This document shows positions 24,111 to 34,494 of a DNA stretch of 64,000 bases, piece after piece. The notes beneath the pieces are model-generated. The model worked only from the letters and a program-made list of their open reading frames with translations, did not search any database and was not told the DNA's origin. Position 1 is the stretch's first letter, and each line of letters begins with the position of its first letter. Location of the stretch: contig NW_006921539.1 in the NCBI RefSeq assembly GCF_000340215.1, positions 3,803,118-3,867,117 on the forward strand, written 5' to 3'. A program made the position numbers and the translations under genes. The DNA is from Pseudocercospora fijiensis CIRAD86 (taxonomy: Eukaryota > Ascomycota > Dothideomycetes > Mycosphaerellales > Mycosphaerellaceae).

Positions 24111-24705
24111 CCGAATAGATCTTGCTATATCTATAGTAGGCTACGGAAAGGGAGTACTATATAGGGTAAATCCCTTATTTTAGGCTATACGAAGCTCCCG
24201 ATCTTATCTAGGCCTATTAAAGCCTTACGAACTCCGCGAAGGATTAGTTAGTAATTACGTATTTAAGATAGCCTATTTAGGGAAGAACTAAGAGGTCGGT
24301 AAAACTAGAAATTGTTATTAGAGCTAGTAAGGCTATAAGTTACTAAGGCTATAGGTAATCTAACTTCCTACTTTCCCCGATCCTAGCTAGTAAGGGTTTC
24401 GGTTTAATAAAGCCTAAGCTTGAATATTAAGCTTAAAGGCTATCTAGTAACCCTCTAATACGTAGAGACCCTATAGCTTAATTGCAATATTGTAGTCGAG
24501 ATATCGATTATCGAAGATACGTAAAGGCTAAGAATAAATTCGTTACTTGCCGAGAACAGCTAGCGATTACGGAACTATTCCTATTCCCCGTTCTGCTTCC
24601 TAGAATCCCTCTCTAACAAGAGCTCAAAGAAAGAAACCCAAAATTCCTAGTAGAAGAATAGTTGAAACAGAGTCTCGCTCGGGGAATAGGCAGAGATAAT
24701 CCACA
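24111..24705. other. RIPped intergenic stretch before the SDR gene
   Basis: AT-rich, CpA/TpG-poor DNA with no readable frame until about 24580, where normal composition resumes. The SDR promoter must lie within the last hundred or so bases before 24706 or inside the RIPped DNA. Confidence 0.5.
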
Positions 24706-25917
24706 ATGAAAGGTTCGACTTCTTATAACAAATATGAAAAAGGCCCAATGCCATCTTTGTCGAGTGTTTATACCCAAATGTGGCCTCCGAAACCGAACTT
24801 CAGAGAAGAAGATATTCCAGACTTGTGTGGAAAAGTATGTCTGTCCAAGATTTCCTTTCCTTACGACCAAAAGAAAAGTCCTTTCCAACCGACCGAGAAG
24901 TTGCTGATTGTTAACCATGGTTCTTCCCCTCACAGGTGTGTATCGTTACTGGAGGCAGTAGCGGAGTAGGCAAAGAAGTCGTTCGGATCCTATATTCAAA
25001 GAATGCCACAGTGTATGTACGTGCGTGCTTCTTTCTAGCACCAGCCTTTCATACACAGTCTCCCCAGACTTGGTTCGCAAATGACTGGATGTAACAGATA
25101 TATCGGAGCGCGGTCAGAAGAACGAGCAAATTGTGCAATCAGGGACGCAAAACGTCTAGCCCCTGAGAACTCGAAAGGCGTGCTACTTTTTCTTCACATG
25201 GACTTCTCTGATCTCCGAACCATCAAACCTGCGGTAGAAAATTTCAAGAAACTGGAACAGGGAAAGAATCAATTGCACATTCTGATCAACAATGCTGGGA
25301 TCCAGGCTTCTGACAACAGGAAGACTGCTCAAGATTGGGAGATCCATTTCGGAGTCAATGTCCTGGCACCTTTCTTGCTCACGCAGCTACTAACGCCGAC
25401 GATGCTGGACACGGCCAAGACAGACCCGGACGTGCGTGTCGTGTGGGTAGGCTCTCTTTCGGTCGAATTGCTTGGAGAAAGGTCCCGAGGGATCTCGCGT
25501 GACTTCCTGGAGTACTGGCGACAGATTTCGCCGTTAGAGCGATACGGGATCTCCAAAGCATCCGCATGGCTCCACGGAGCAGAAATGGCGAGAAGGTTCC
25601 CCGAAATTACCAGCATCATATGCAATCCTGGCCACCTCAAGTCGGACCTGTATCGCGAGCAGAACAAGCTGTTGCAATGCGTACTTCGCACGCTCATTTT
25701 GTACCCGCCTGTCTATGGAGCTCTCACCGAGCTCACAGCAGCGGTATCGCCGACAGTTGGGAAGCAGGATAGTGGTCGATGGATGATTCCGTGGGGAAGA
25801 TGGCAACCGATTCGATCCGATTTGATGGATGCGGTCAAAGCCGTAGCGGACGGAGGGAATGGACATGCGCAGGAATTTTGGGACTGGTGCTCAGTTCAGT
25901 GTGCAGCGTTCATGTGA
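24706..25917 (+). CDS. Short-chain dehydrogenase/reductase, probable cluster tailoring enzyme
   Basis: Three exons, 24706-24834, 24936-25012 and 25098-25917, join in frame to 341 residues. Introns are 101 and 85 nt, with GTATGT donors and CAG acceptors. Signatures in order: cofactor motif TGGSSGVG (about residues 48-55), the structural LINNAG, a Ser in VWVGSLS, and the catalytic YGISK. This is the classical Rossmann SDR fold of the light-dependent/retinol-dehydrogenase-like branch (NADPH use inferred). A SDR completes the four-gene set of betaenone-type clusters (PKS, P450, ER, SDR), so it probably acts on a ketone or aldehyde of the same pathway, although about 7.8 kb of repeats now separate it from the P450. 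The frame is intact and unmutated. Confidence 0.88.
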
Positions 25918-26148
25918 GCGTCATCCAGAAGCCCGGATGATCCTTTCGCTGAAGCAGCCGTCATTAATTTTGTCTGAAGTAGATCTCGGTATGTCTGCCG
26001 ATTGATGTTGCCCCCTGCGAAGTCAAAGTCCTCACGAAGACAAATTTCATGACTGCAAGCGTCGCAACGATGAATTGAGCGATCCCAAAGTTGGCTCCGA
26101 AAAGTTCATAGAGAAAGACAAAACTATGCAACATTCAAATCAAGGACG

Positions 26149-26680
26149 ATACGATCGGTATGTGTATCCGTACACCATACTGAGGACCGATTGTACCAGC
26201 TGAAGAATTTTGCGTAGTTGTCAACAACAAATTAATCACAATCACATCCCAAATATCACTCACAATTACAACTGATTGTGAATGATTAATTACAAAATCA
26301 CAATAGTAGGGGAAGCTCGGGGAAGCAGCCTGCCTCAAGCTAAGTAAGCATAATTCTAACCTACTTAAGTAAAGGAGTACGTTAAGATATCATTTCCGGA
26401 CAATAGCTCTACTTTACCTAGAAGAATCTAATACGTTGAGGCCAAGATATAGCGAGCTTGTTGCTTTATTTAGAAGGCTAACATAGCCTAGAAATGCTAC
26501 TCTAGACATATATTCGTTATAGGAAGTTATTTTTAGATTTTAATTACAATTACTTTGCTAGGAATTACAACTACAGTTACTATAATTGTAAGTGATTATA
26601 TAATAGTAACAATTAACAATCAACGACTATACTATCTGTATACTATACTAAGGACCGATTGTATTAGCTAAACAATATTG
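26149..26680. repeat. Pair of RIP-diverged direct repeats flanking ~400 bp
   Basis: The copies at about 26149-26215 and 26622-26685 align along GAGGACCGATTGTACCAGCT, which in the right copy reads AAGGACCGATTGTATTAGCT. All these differences are C-to-T or G-to-A. The segment between has related ACAATTACAA-type tracts. The left copy is preserved and the right one mutated, as if a small repeat pair had been hit from one side. Confidence 0.6.
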
Positions 26681-26745
26681 TATTCGGGAGCTTAAACAAA
26701 ATGCTAAGCTCGAGGACGTGCTTAGTACCTAGAGAGAGGACACGG

Positions 26746-26785
26746 ATCGTTATATCGTTATATCGTTAGATCGTTAGATCGTTGC
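26746..26785. repeat. 8-bp tandem repeat (ATCGTTAT/ATCGTTAG), 5 copies
   Basis: Five consecutive copies of ATCGTTAT or ATCGTTAG, the last ending ATCGTTGC. It lies inside RIPped DNA with no gene nearby. Confidence 0.85.
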
Positions 26786-27210
26786 TTAAGCTAGACAGGA
26801 CCGGTAAAAGACTGCCTAAACCTATAGTAGCAACTAGCTCTAGAAGAAATCTTTCGGTATTATAGGACAAACTTACTCGTACGTAAAGGGAAAGGTAGGA
26901 AGAAGCTATAAGATTAGGTAGGATTTATATCGAGCTTCGGATAGTTAAGAAGATTAAATTTGTACCCTTTTCTTTAAAGACTTATCTTTACTCTAATAGT
27001 CTAAGTGCAAGTGCGGTTTAATCTTAGACTAGTTTGACACTTGATTCTAAATACCTTAATGTGTAGACTAGAGGTCCTTAAGATATCTTTAACGCCGCAA
27101 CAAATTTACTTAATATCTAACTACTTACCCTCTTTACCCTCTCTATTCCTATTTATATCTACCCCCTCTCCCTCCCCCTCCTCCTCTTTAATATCCTCCT
27201 ACCCTTCCTT

Positions 27211-27330
27211 AACTTAAAGAGTGTATATAGTGTAGTATTACGTGCATAATGCCTTAGGCTACAACTGCCGCACTTCTTCTTCCGACTTTCTCGTAGATAG
27301 TCTCTCTCGAATACATTAGTTACATTTAAG
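27211..27330 (+). repeat. 5' LTR of copia element 1
   Basis: About 120 bp. It differs from the 3' LTR almost only by C-to-T and G-to-A changes (for example GCCTTAGGCTACAAC versus GCCTCAGGCTGCAAC). Borders are uncertain by a few bases. Confidence 0.88.
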
Positions 27331-27343
27331 TAGTTATAAGCCC
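27331..27343 (+). promoter_or_regulatory. Primer-binding site (half-tRNA-iMet type)
   Basis: TAGTTATAAGCCC directly after the LTR is the RIPped form of TGGTTATGAGCCC. GGTTATGAGCCC is complementary to the anticodon-arm stretch GGGCUCAUAACC of fungal initiator tRNA-Met, the internal priming known from copia-type elements. The same sequence follows the 5' LTR of element 2. Confidence 0.65.
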
Positions 27344-27649
27344 CCTACGTTTCTAATACGCATTCTACGTTCTAATTACAACTCTACCGACTACTGCGTA
27401 GCTAGTATTGTTACTAGAAAATTCGCGCGCCGCCGCCGACACCTTATTATCGCCGCCGTCGCTACTACTCGAGGATTCTAGTATATACTAGACTCGAGCT
27501 TCTTATAACAGTATTAGCTGTCCGCTATACGAATACAACTTAGGCGCGCCTATCGGCGGCCTCTTAAGACAAGTCTATAGTCTCTTTCTATATTAACATC
27601 GCCGTCGCTGTCCGTAATAGCTCCCCCTACAACTTCTAACGCTTATATA

Positions 27650-30600
27650 AGCAACATCCCTAAGCTAAAGAATAAGGAGAATTATCTAGTATAGGCCTAT
27701 ACCGCTAAGGGTGCCCTTAAAGGCATATAGGTATAGCGCTATATCTAAGGGACCCGCCTAAAGCCTAAGTTTAAGCTATTATCTACTAAAACATAGGAAG
27801 AATTTAAAGACCGCTAAGATAAATAGGAGGTAAAGGACTAGTTAGCGCGTACCTAGATCTTTGCCAATTGTATTAGTAATATTTAACAATTACTACTTAG
27901 CCTATCTATATCCTAGGAAGTGTAGGACTTCCTTAAGAAGAAGTATACTAGTAACGGTAGGTCTACTAAGTTTATGTTATTCTAGGAATACTCTACCCTC
28001 CGGTACGAGGGTAAGGACGTTAAGAAGTTCTATAACGATTATAAGAAGAAGTTAGGTACGTTAAGCAATACTAAATTAAAGATTAGCGACTATTAAGCTG
28101 TCTACTTCTTTATTATACTAATTAGCCCGTTCTACGAGGCGTTTGCGCAGATGCGACGTAAACAAATACGAGCCGCTAACTTCACGGTTAACGGCAACAC
28201 ACTAGACAATATTATTAGCGCGTTGCTTAACGAGAATGTCGTATAGGTTAACTAGGCCTAGTATAATAGATACTATAGTCTATAGAAGCCGCAGCAATCG
28301 CTACCTACTAGCGGCAATAACAACAATAACGCGCCTCGAAGCGACTTAAACCGTAGCGGCCGTAGTAGCCGTAGAAACAATAACAACGGTCGAGGCCGCG
28401 GTAGAAATAACTAGAACTAATCCAACCGTAAGAAGTGCGCTTACTATTAAGGCTCGCATCCTTCCGACCGCTATTATAATAAGTACCCTTATCTAAAGGA
28501 GGAAGACCGACTACGCCGTAAGCAGCAAAAGGCTAAGAAGAAGGGGATGTAGTAGTAGTAGCGTAGACTGACTACTTAGCAATAATTGCTACCTCCGGCA
28601 ACTCCGTAAGGCCTATTTGCCTATAACAATCCTCGTACGGATACGCCTCTATTAGATTAGCGACACTACTTATTTAATGCTGTTACTATTAGTAATGCGG
28701 CTACAACTGCGCTTACAGCTGCTACTCGTACTACTAATTAGGTCGTAGACTTAGGTACTAGCATACACATAGTTAACGATCTAGCACTTCTTATCGAATA
28801 CGAGGGTTGCAACGTGCCTATGCGCTTTAGCGGCAATACTAAACATGCTACGTTAATTGGTATAGCCTATACTAAGGTTATTAATAAGCTTAGAGTAAGC
28901 ATACTACGTTTGTTAGAGACACTCTATATACCTAGTTTAGTAGCCAATTTGCTATCTACTAAGAAGCTTGCCGATAAGGGCTGCTTTTACTGTAATAACA
29001 AGCGAGTGTTGTTTATATACGATGCTAAAGGCAATAAGATTACTGTCGCTTAGACCTACCGCAAGGATAGCCTTCCTTTCCTTTACATACCTACCTCTAG
29101 TCCTAATAGCTAGGTTGTTACGCTTCTGTTAAAGAAGGGGGTGCTAATAGGCACTATAGAAGAGTAGCATCTACGTCTTAGCTATATCTACTATACTAAG
29201 CTGTTACGTCTAGAGGCTAAAGGCTACATTATTATTACTAGCGACAAGAAAGCATTCTATAACTGCATTGCCTACCGCACAGCAATAGCTTATAAGGAGT
29301 ACAGCCGACTGCCTCGAATGCGGCTATCTACGATCTACTACATTGTCTATATTAACGTAGTCTATATTACTAACCCTAGTCTTTGTAAGGAACGCTACTT
29401 TACGCTATTTATATGCGCTAAGTTAGCTTATCGCTACGAATACTTAAGCAGCTTGAAGTTAGGAGCTATAGTAGCTATTAAGGATTATCGTATATACGTC
29501 CGTATATAGACTAGCTATTTAATCCCTATTTACCGCCTCGATAGAGGGGGTAAGTACAGCGGAAATCAGCTATTAAGCTAGGCTCGCGATTATAGCATTA
29601 TACTACAGGTTACGGCGCCTTATTCTTCGACTTAAAATAGCCTAGCTAAGGTTAGCAATTACATCGTTTATACTACGGCTCGAAAGATAATACTATATGC
29701 TAACCTTCTAAAGGCTCTATAGCCGCAGGCTGTTACTACCGCTATACAGGTTATTAACATTATACTAAGCTAGGCCCTCGATAGAGATAGCCCTTATATA
29801 GTAGTTACTAAGGAACTCGGCTAGTTACGCAAGTAGCTACGTATTCGACACCTACGCGCTTATAGCTATATAGCTATTATCTACGACTATAGTATAGCTC
29901 GTAGTAAGAAGTTTAACGCTCGTAGCAAGCTCGGCAAGCTAGTTAGCTATACGAAGGACTCCGTAGACTTAGGTAAATATATAATCTACTTGCCTAACGA
30001 GTATAAGGTTGTTGCCTCGAAGGATGTCTAATTTATTAAGTTAGGAGACGACAAGTTATCGCTTCCGGAGGGCGTTAAGCTATATACTAATCCTAACAAC
30101 CCGTCTAAGAGCCGGTTTATAACTATTAAGTCGGTTATACTAGCCTTGTTTAATACGATAACGAGTAAGGCACCGAAGGCTATAGAAGTGGCTAGTATTG
30201 TTTAGCAACTTCTAGCTTAATAAGAGGTCCCTATAGAGCAACTTAATATACTACTAGTAGATAAGGTAGTTAACCTACTACTAACGGAAGACGATATGCC
30301 TAACATTTAACTATCAAGCGAGGAAGATAGCTTCTAATCTACTAAGGAAGAGACACTATTTGATCTAAATGCTAAGAAGGGCGAGCCTAGCTAGTTGCTA
30401 GAATTTAAGCGACTAAATACCGTAGGCGCTCGTTTAATACGTACTACTCGAAGTAATAAGTTAGTACGAGAGCTATTGCGTAGCTATCTAGCCGATGCTA
30501 GCGTTAATCGATTAACGCGCCGTAACCTAGCTAATATACTAATAGCATATATAAAGGGCTTTATAGCTGCCTATTATATTGCTAAACAGGCCGATAATCC

Positions 30601-32250
30601 TGCTAACGACATTCCTATTCTAAAGAGCTTTAAGGCTGCTAAGGAATTACTATACTAGCTATAATAGAAAGAGGCCTATAAGGCTAAATACAAGTCACTT
30701 ATCGATAACGCAACCTAAGTCTACGTTGCTAAGCAAGAAGTACCTACAGGCCGCAAGGTTATCCGTAGTAGATAGGTGTTTACTATTAAGCGTAATGCTA
30801 ATAGCAAGATTAGCCGTTTTAAGGCCCGTTAGGTTGTAAAGGGCTTTACTCAAGTTAAGGGTAAGGATTATAATAAGACTTATGCCGCTGTTGCTAAGCT
30901 ATTAACTCTTCGAGCCCTATTCGCCCTTATTGCTTATTATAACCTAGAAGCTTAGCAGTTTGACATTCTTACTACCTTCTTAAACGCTATAATTGGCGAC
31001 AAGTATAAGATCTACGTTAAACAACTATACGGCTTTAAAGACTATAGTAGCAAGGGTATAGTTTGCCTATTGCTAAAGGCTCTATATAGCTTAAAGCAGT
31101 TACCTATACTATAGTACGAAGAGCTCCGCAAGTACTTAAAAAGCCTCAATTTTATCCCTTTAATAAGCGACGTATGTATATTCAAATATACGCTTAGCAA
31201 CTCAATTATCGTTATTTACGTAGATAATATAATTATTATTATATACTCGACAGCTGCTTTATAGGCAGTCGCCTAACTGCTAAAGGATCGCTTTAACATG
31301 CGAGAACTTAGTAACCTTTACTACTATCTCGGTATGCGTATTATTCGTAATCGTAAGGACTGCACTATCTATATAGTATAGAACGCCTATCTAAACCGGC
31401 TTAGTAAGAAGTACGGTATATAGGGTCGTATAGCTCCTACTACTCTAATAGCTCTATGCTATGTTAAGTTAGCTATTTAGCGTGCGCCTAAGACCTATAT
31501 AGCTAGTACTGCCTTTAAGACTAAGTACTAAGAGGGTATTAGCGAGGCTCTATAGCCGGCAATAATTACTCGACCGGACGCTTATTATACCGCCGGTTTA
31601 TTGTCTCGCTTTATTGCTAATCTAACTAAGGAACACTATTACGCTCTCCTATAGCTTATTAAGTACCTAGTTAGCACACTTAGCCGAGGTATACGCTTTT
31701 AAGGTATATAAAGCAAGGATAAGCTCAATCTAGCTAGTTATTATAATGCCTCGTAGGCTAACGATCTAGTTACTCGCCGCTCTATAGGCGGCTTCTACTT
31801 TATACTCGCTAGTAGGCTACTGCTATGCAAGTTAGGCCGCTAGACCTTAGTTACTCTATCGTCTATAGAGGCTAAGTATATTTAGTTAATAACTAGCGCT
31901 AAGGAAGCCGTTACTTTAGCTCGGTTGCTATAAGAGATTAGTTATAAGGGCACTATTAAGCCTATTACGCTATACGAGGACAATTAGTCTGCTATTACTA
32001 TTACTTAGTCGACGAGTGTTAATAGCCGTACTAAATATATAGATGCTCGAGTGTACTATATCCGTAAGAAGATCGCTAACGGTACTATAACCGTTACCTA
32101 GATTAGCACTTACGATTAGATTGCTAATAGCTTTACTAAGCCGCTTAATGAGCTTAAGTACGCTTGCTTCGTTAAACAGTTGAACTTAGTAGATTATAAG
32201 GCCGCTATTAAAGGCGCCGCTTAGCCTGCTACTAAGTATTAAATAGATAG
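27650..32250 (+). pseudogene. Degraded Gag-Pol of copia element 1
   Basis: Readable fragments in order: Gag with a damaged CCHC knuckle near 28430-28490; aspartic protease with DLGTSIHIVND near 28747-28780; the long open piece at 28814-29053; integrase zinc-finger and core remnants 29160-29960; reverse transcriptase from about 30840, with FTQVKGKDYN, LKALYSLKQ near 31075 and the catalytic YVDN near 31215; RNase H from about 31680 with SSIEAKY and YEDN. Internal stops are TAG/TAA at Gln or Trp positions, as RIP produces. It is not functional. Confidence 0.88.
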
Positions 32251-32336
32251 AAGATATGCTTATTATCTAGTTTAACTACTGTCTGTTTAAACCCCTTTAT
32301 TTGCTTTGTTTAGCTATATGTACGCGATAAGGGGGT

Positions 32337-32456
32337 GACTTGAAGAGTGTATATAGTATAGTATCACGTGCATAATGCCTCAGGCTGCAACTGCCGCACT
32401 TCTTCTTCCGACTTTCTCGTAGATAGTCTCTCTCGAATACATCAGTTACATTCAAG
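32337..32456 (+). repeat. 3' LTR of copia element 1 (little mutated)
   Basis: The partner of the 5' LTR keeps CACGTGCATAATGCC, GCCTCAGGCTGCAAC and CATCAGTTACATTCAAG. It borders the un-RIPped island at 32.46-34.12 kb and is itself nearly free of RIP, in contrast to the element interior a few hundred bases to the left. Confidence 0.88.
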
Positions 32457-32461
32457 TCCTT

Positions 32462-32934
32462 ATCCTGCTCTTCCTTCCACCCCAAATACCCCACCTCAAC
32501 ACCCTCCCTCAACCCCTCAATCATACTCCAATACCTGGTCAGCAACATCCTCCTCCTCAGATCCCCCTCACCCTCACACGAAGCATGTCCAGCCGTCGAA
32601 ACAATTCCACTCTCAGCCGCAGCAAAAAATCTCCACGAAAGAATCAATCGCAGAAACCACGAAATTTTCAGTATGCACGTAACCCGCCACCCCACTCCTC
32701 GCAACCCCAGAATTCCATTTCGAAATTTTGGATGCAGGGACTCGAGTGCAGCGAGTGGTGAATCAGAAGGCATTGAAATCACTCGTACGTGCAACGAAAC
32801 TGGAATTTGAAGGAGGGGGTTGGGAAGGAAGTGGTAGTTCTAAAATCCCGCGTATCTTTACGAGTAATATTAAATTCCTCTCGTGCTTTTTTTCAACGTA
32901 GCTAAAGCTTCTTGTTCTTGAGTATAGAAATCCC

Positions 32935-32972
<38 letters not shown>

Positions 32973-33198
32973 CATTCTAGTTCTAATATAATCGAGGTCT
33001 TCTTAGTTAAATAATCCGAGACCCTGCTAATTCACAAACTGACGTTCTATAGTTCTACTCTGCAGAGTTTTTTGGATGTCGCGTTTCAATCTCTACATCC
33101 TGGCAGCATCTAGAAGATGATATACGAAACAGTCATCGGTGTGCTTTACGCGCGAATAGCTGTTTGACAACAGGTGCAGTGGAAAACATGGTGTTATT
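32462..33198. other. Unique DNA between element 1 and next gene; poly-G tract
   Basis: Normal-composition DNA not touched by RIP. A minus-strand frame (about 32794 down into the LTR) contains a protein-like stretch, but it has no recognised family and is cut by the retrotransposon, so it may be the stump of a disrupted gene. It also holds the homopolymer entered separately. Between 32975 and 33198 no supported gene start was found. Confidence 0.45.
32937..32970. repeat. 34-nt poly-G run
   Basis: An uninterrupted run of 34 G preceded by CCCCC, giving a C5G34 junction. Such a run can form G-quadruplex structures and is also a classical place for sequencing or assembly length error, so the exact length is uncertain. 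Confidence 0.9.
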
Positions 33199-34041
33199 TT
33201 GCGTCTCTTAGTCTCTCTGCCATCATCGCGAACTTCGCAAGGTCGTTTACGTCGTTTGACTTCTGGCAGAATTGAGCTCTTTGTATCGTTGTGTGACGCT
33301 TGGGTTTCGGTCCGCTTGCAAGTGGCATCGTTGAAGGCGCAGCCGACTAGTGATTCTTTGACAAATTGGATGCTATCCAAAATCCGTGATGCTGCTGCCT
33401 TGAGAGATAGCATGTCCGGCCTGAATCTTGTGAATGCAGGGGAAGGTCTTCTGGAAGGTACTCCGTACACTGGCAGATCTGTGCACCATGGAAGTGATGT
33501 TGAACAGCTCATATCGCTGTTAGCAAGCGTAGACCACCTGGATTTCAGCACAGTACAGTACGGCCACAAACCTACGGCGAGACAAAGACTCCGAAAGCAA
33601 CTCAAACGGCTGCTGAAGCAACTCGATTATTTTGAGGTAAACCGCAAGTTGAGAGATCGAAGTTACTCCATACTCCCTTGCGAGAACTATGAACTCTGCA
33701 AAGTTGGAGAGTTTGTCAAATGTCCGGTACCTGAGGTTCTTGGTAACCAACGGGTCACTTATGAAGATTGGAAATGTTTGTCTTCACCCTTCGGATCGAT
33801 ATATTTCGAGGAACGACCGCAGCTCGTGACCAGGCGATTCAGAGACAGGTGTCTTACACCAGTATGTACGCCGAGAAGTGGAAGAGGTTTTATTCATGGC
33901 CGTGCGGATCTCGTGCGGCTAGTGTCGCTCAATGATTCGCTCGAAACGCTGCCTGGAGAGTACCATCCCCCTATCGAAATCGTGAGAGGAAGTCTGACTA
34001 GAGAGACCTGTCTTGAGCTGAAGTTCAACGTCTTGTTCTAA
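33199..34041 (+). CDS. Unidentified protein in the island between two retrotransposons
   Basis: The frame is open for 280 codons to TAA at 34039. The first in-frame ATG is at 33370 (223 residues). The upstream part is protein-like, so an extra 5' exon before 33199 is possible. The protein is basic, with a Leu/Lys-rich helix (LRKQLKRLLKQLDYFEVNR) in the middle and a C-terminal part rich in Arg and beta-type residues. No signal peptide, membrane segment or known domain was recognised. There are no RIP-type stops although copia elements flank it within 0.9 kb on the left and 0.1 kb on the right. It could be a fast-evolving or lineage-specific gene. Function unknown. Confidence 0.55.
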   Translation: MRLLVSLPSSRTSQGRLRRLTSGRIELFVSLCDAWVSVRLQVASLKAQPTSDSLTNWMLSKIRDAAALRDSMSGLNLVNAGEGLLEGTPYTGRSVHHGSDVEQLISLLASVDHLDFSTVQYGHKPTARQRLRKQLKRLLKQLDYFEVNRKLRDRSYSILPCENYELCKVGEFVKCPVPEVLGNQRVTYEDWKCLSSPFGSIYFEERPQLVTRRFRDRCLTPVCTPRSGRGFIHGRADLVRLVSLNDSLETLPGEYHPPIEIVRGSLTRETCLELKFNVLF

Positions 34042-34119
34042 AAGGACCTGATTAAGGGTCTTGGAGCATACCTCATTCGTCCAGGTGCCTCCAAAGTCTG
34101 TCGCCTGTTGCGACAGCTG

Positions 34120-34302
34120 TGTTGTGGTTCAGTCAGGTGATATGCTGGTCAGCTGATACTATCAGCTAACCTGTGCCAAGAGGAAGGACACATAATAGGT
34201 ATATTAACTACAGTTTCTATAGCAGGCTCCTGATCCTTCTTAGTACAGTTACATAGTTGTTAATCCGATAATTAGTTGCATCCCTAGCACGATTTATAAT
34301 AG
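34120..34302 (+). repeat. 5' LTR of copia element 2
   Basis: 183 bp. Its outer (left) half is unmutated, while its inner end is RIPped (TTTATAATA for TTCACAACA). The right LTR shows the mirror image. Confidence 0.92.
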
Positions 34303-34314
34303 GTTATAAGCCCG
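34303..34314 (+). promoter_or_regulatory. Primer-binding site of copia element 2
   Basis: GGTTATAAGCCC abuts the LTR and corresponds to GGTTATGAGCCC before RIP. It is complementary to the anticodon arm of initiator tRNA-Met, as in element 1. Confidence 0.65.
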
Positions 34315-34494
34315 GCGTATACGCTTACCTATCTAGTTTAACTATAAAAGAACTGTTTCTAGAGTCTACTAAATAGAGCTAGCTATCTAGACCTATCAGG
34401 TACCTAGTTAAGAGCTCTAGTTCGGACTAAAACCTAGTAAGTGTCCCTTATAAGCCCTGCCTAGCACTATACTAAAAGGCAGCTAGGAACGATA

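Larger units (their letters stand above)
25918..27205. other. Intergenic, changing into RIPped repeat DNA
   Basis: Downstream of the SDR the DNA has normal composition to about 26340 and is RIPped thereafter up to the first LTR element. No gene was found. It contains the RIP-diverged direct repeat pair and the small 8-bp tandem repeat listed separately, and a pyrimidine-rich strand just before 27205. Confidence 0.55.
27206..32461 (+). mobile_element. Ty1/copia LTR retrotransposon 1 (RIP-inactivated)
   Basis: About 5.2 kb with two roughly 120-bp LTRs, at 27211-27330 and 32337-32456, whose ends carry the inverted termini ACTTGAA...TTCAAGT. A candidate 5-bp target duplication TCCTT lies at 27206-27210 and 32457-32461. 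A primer-binding site follows the 5' LTR, and a purine tract (AAGGGGG) precedes the 3' LTR. The interior order is Gag, protease, integrase, reverse transcriptase, RNase H, which is the copia order. Stops interrupt every frame, nearly all TAG or TAA where CAG or TGG would be expected. The element cannot be autonomous. Confidence 0.92.
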
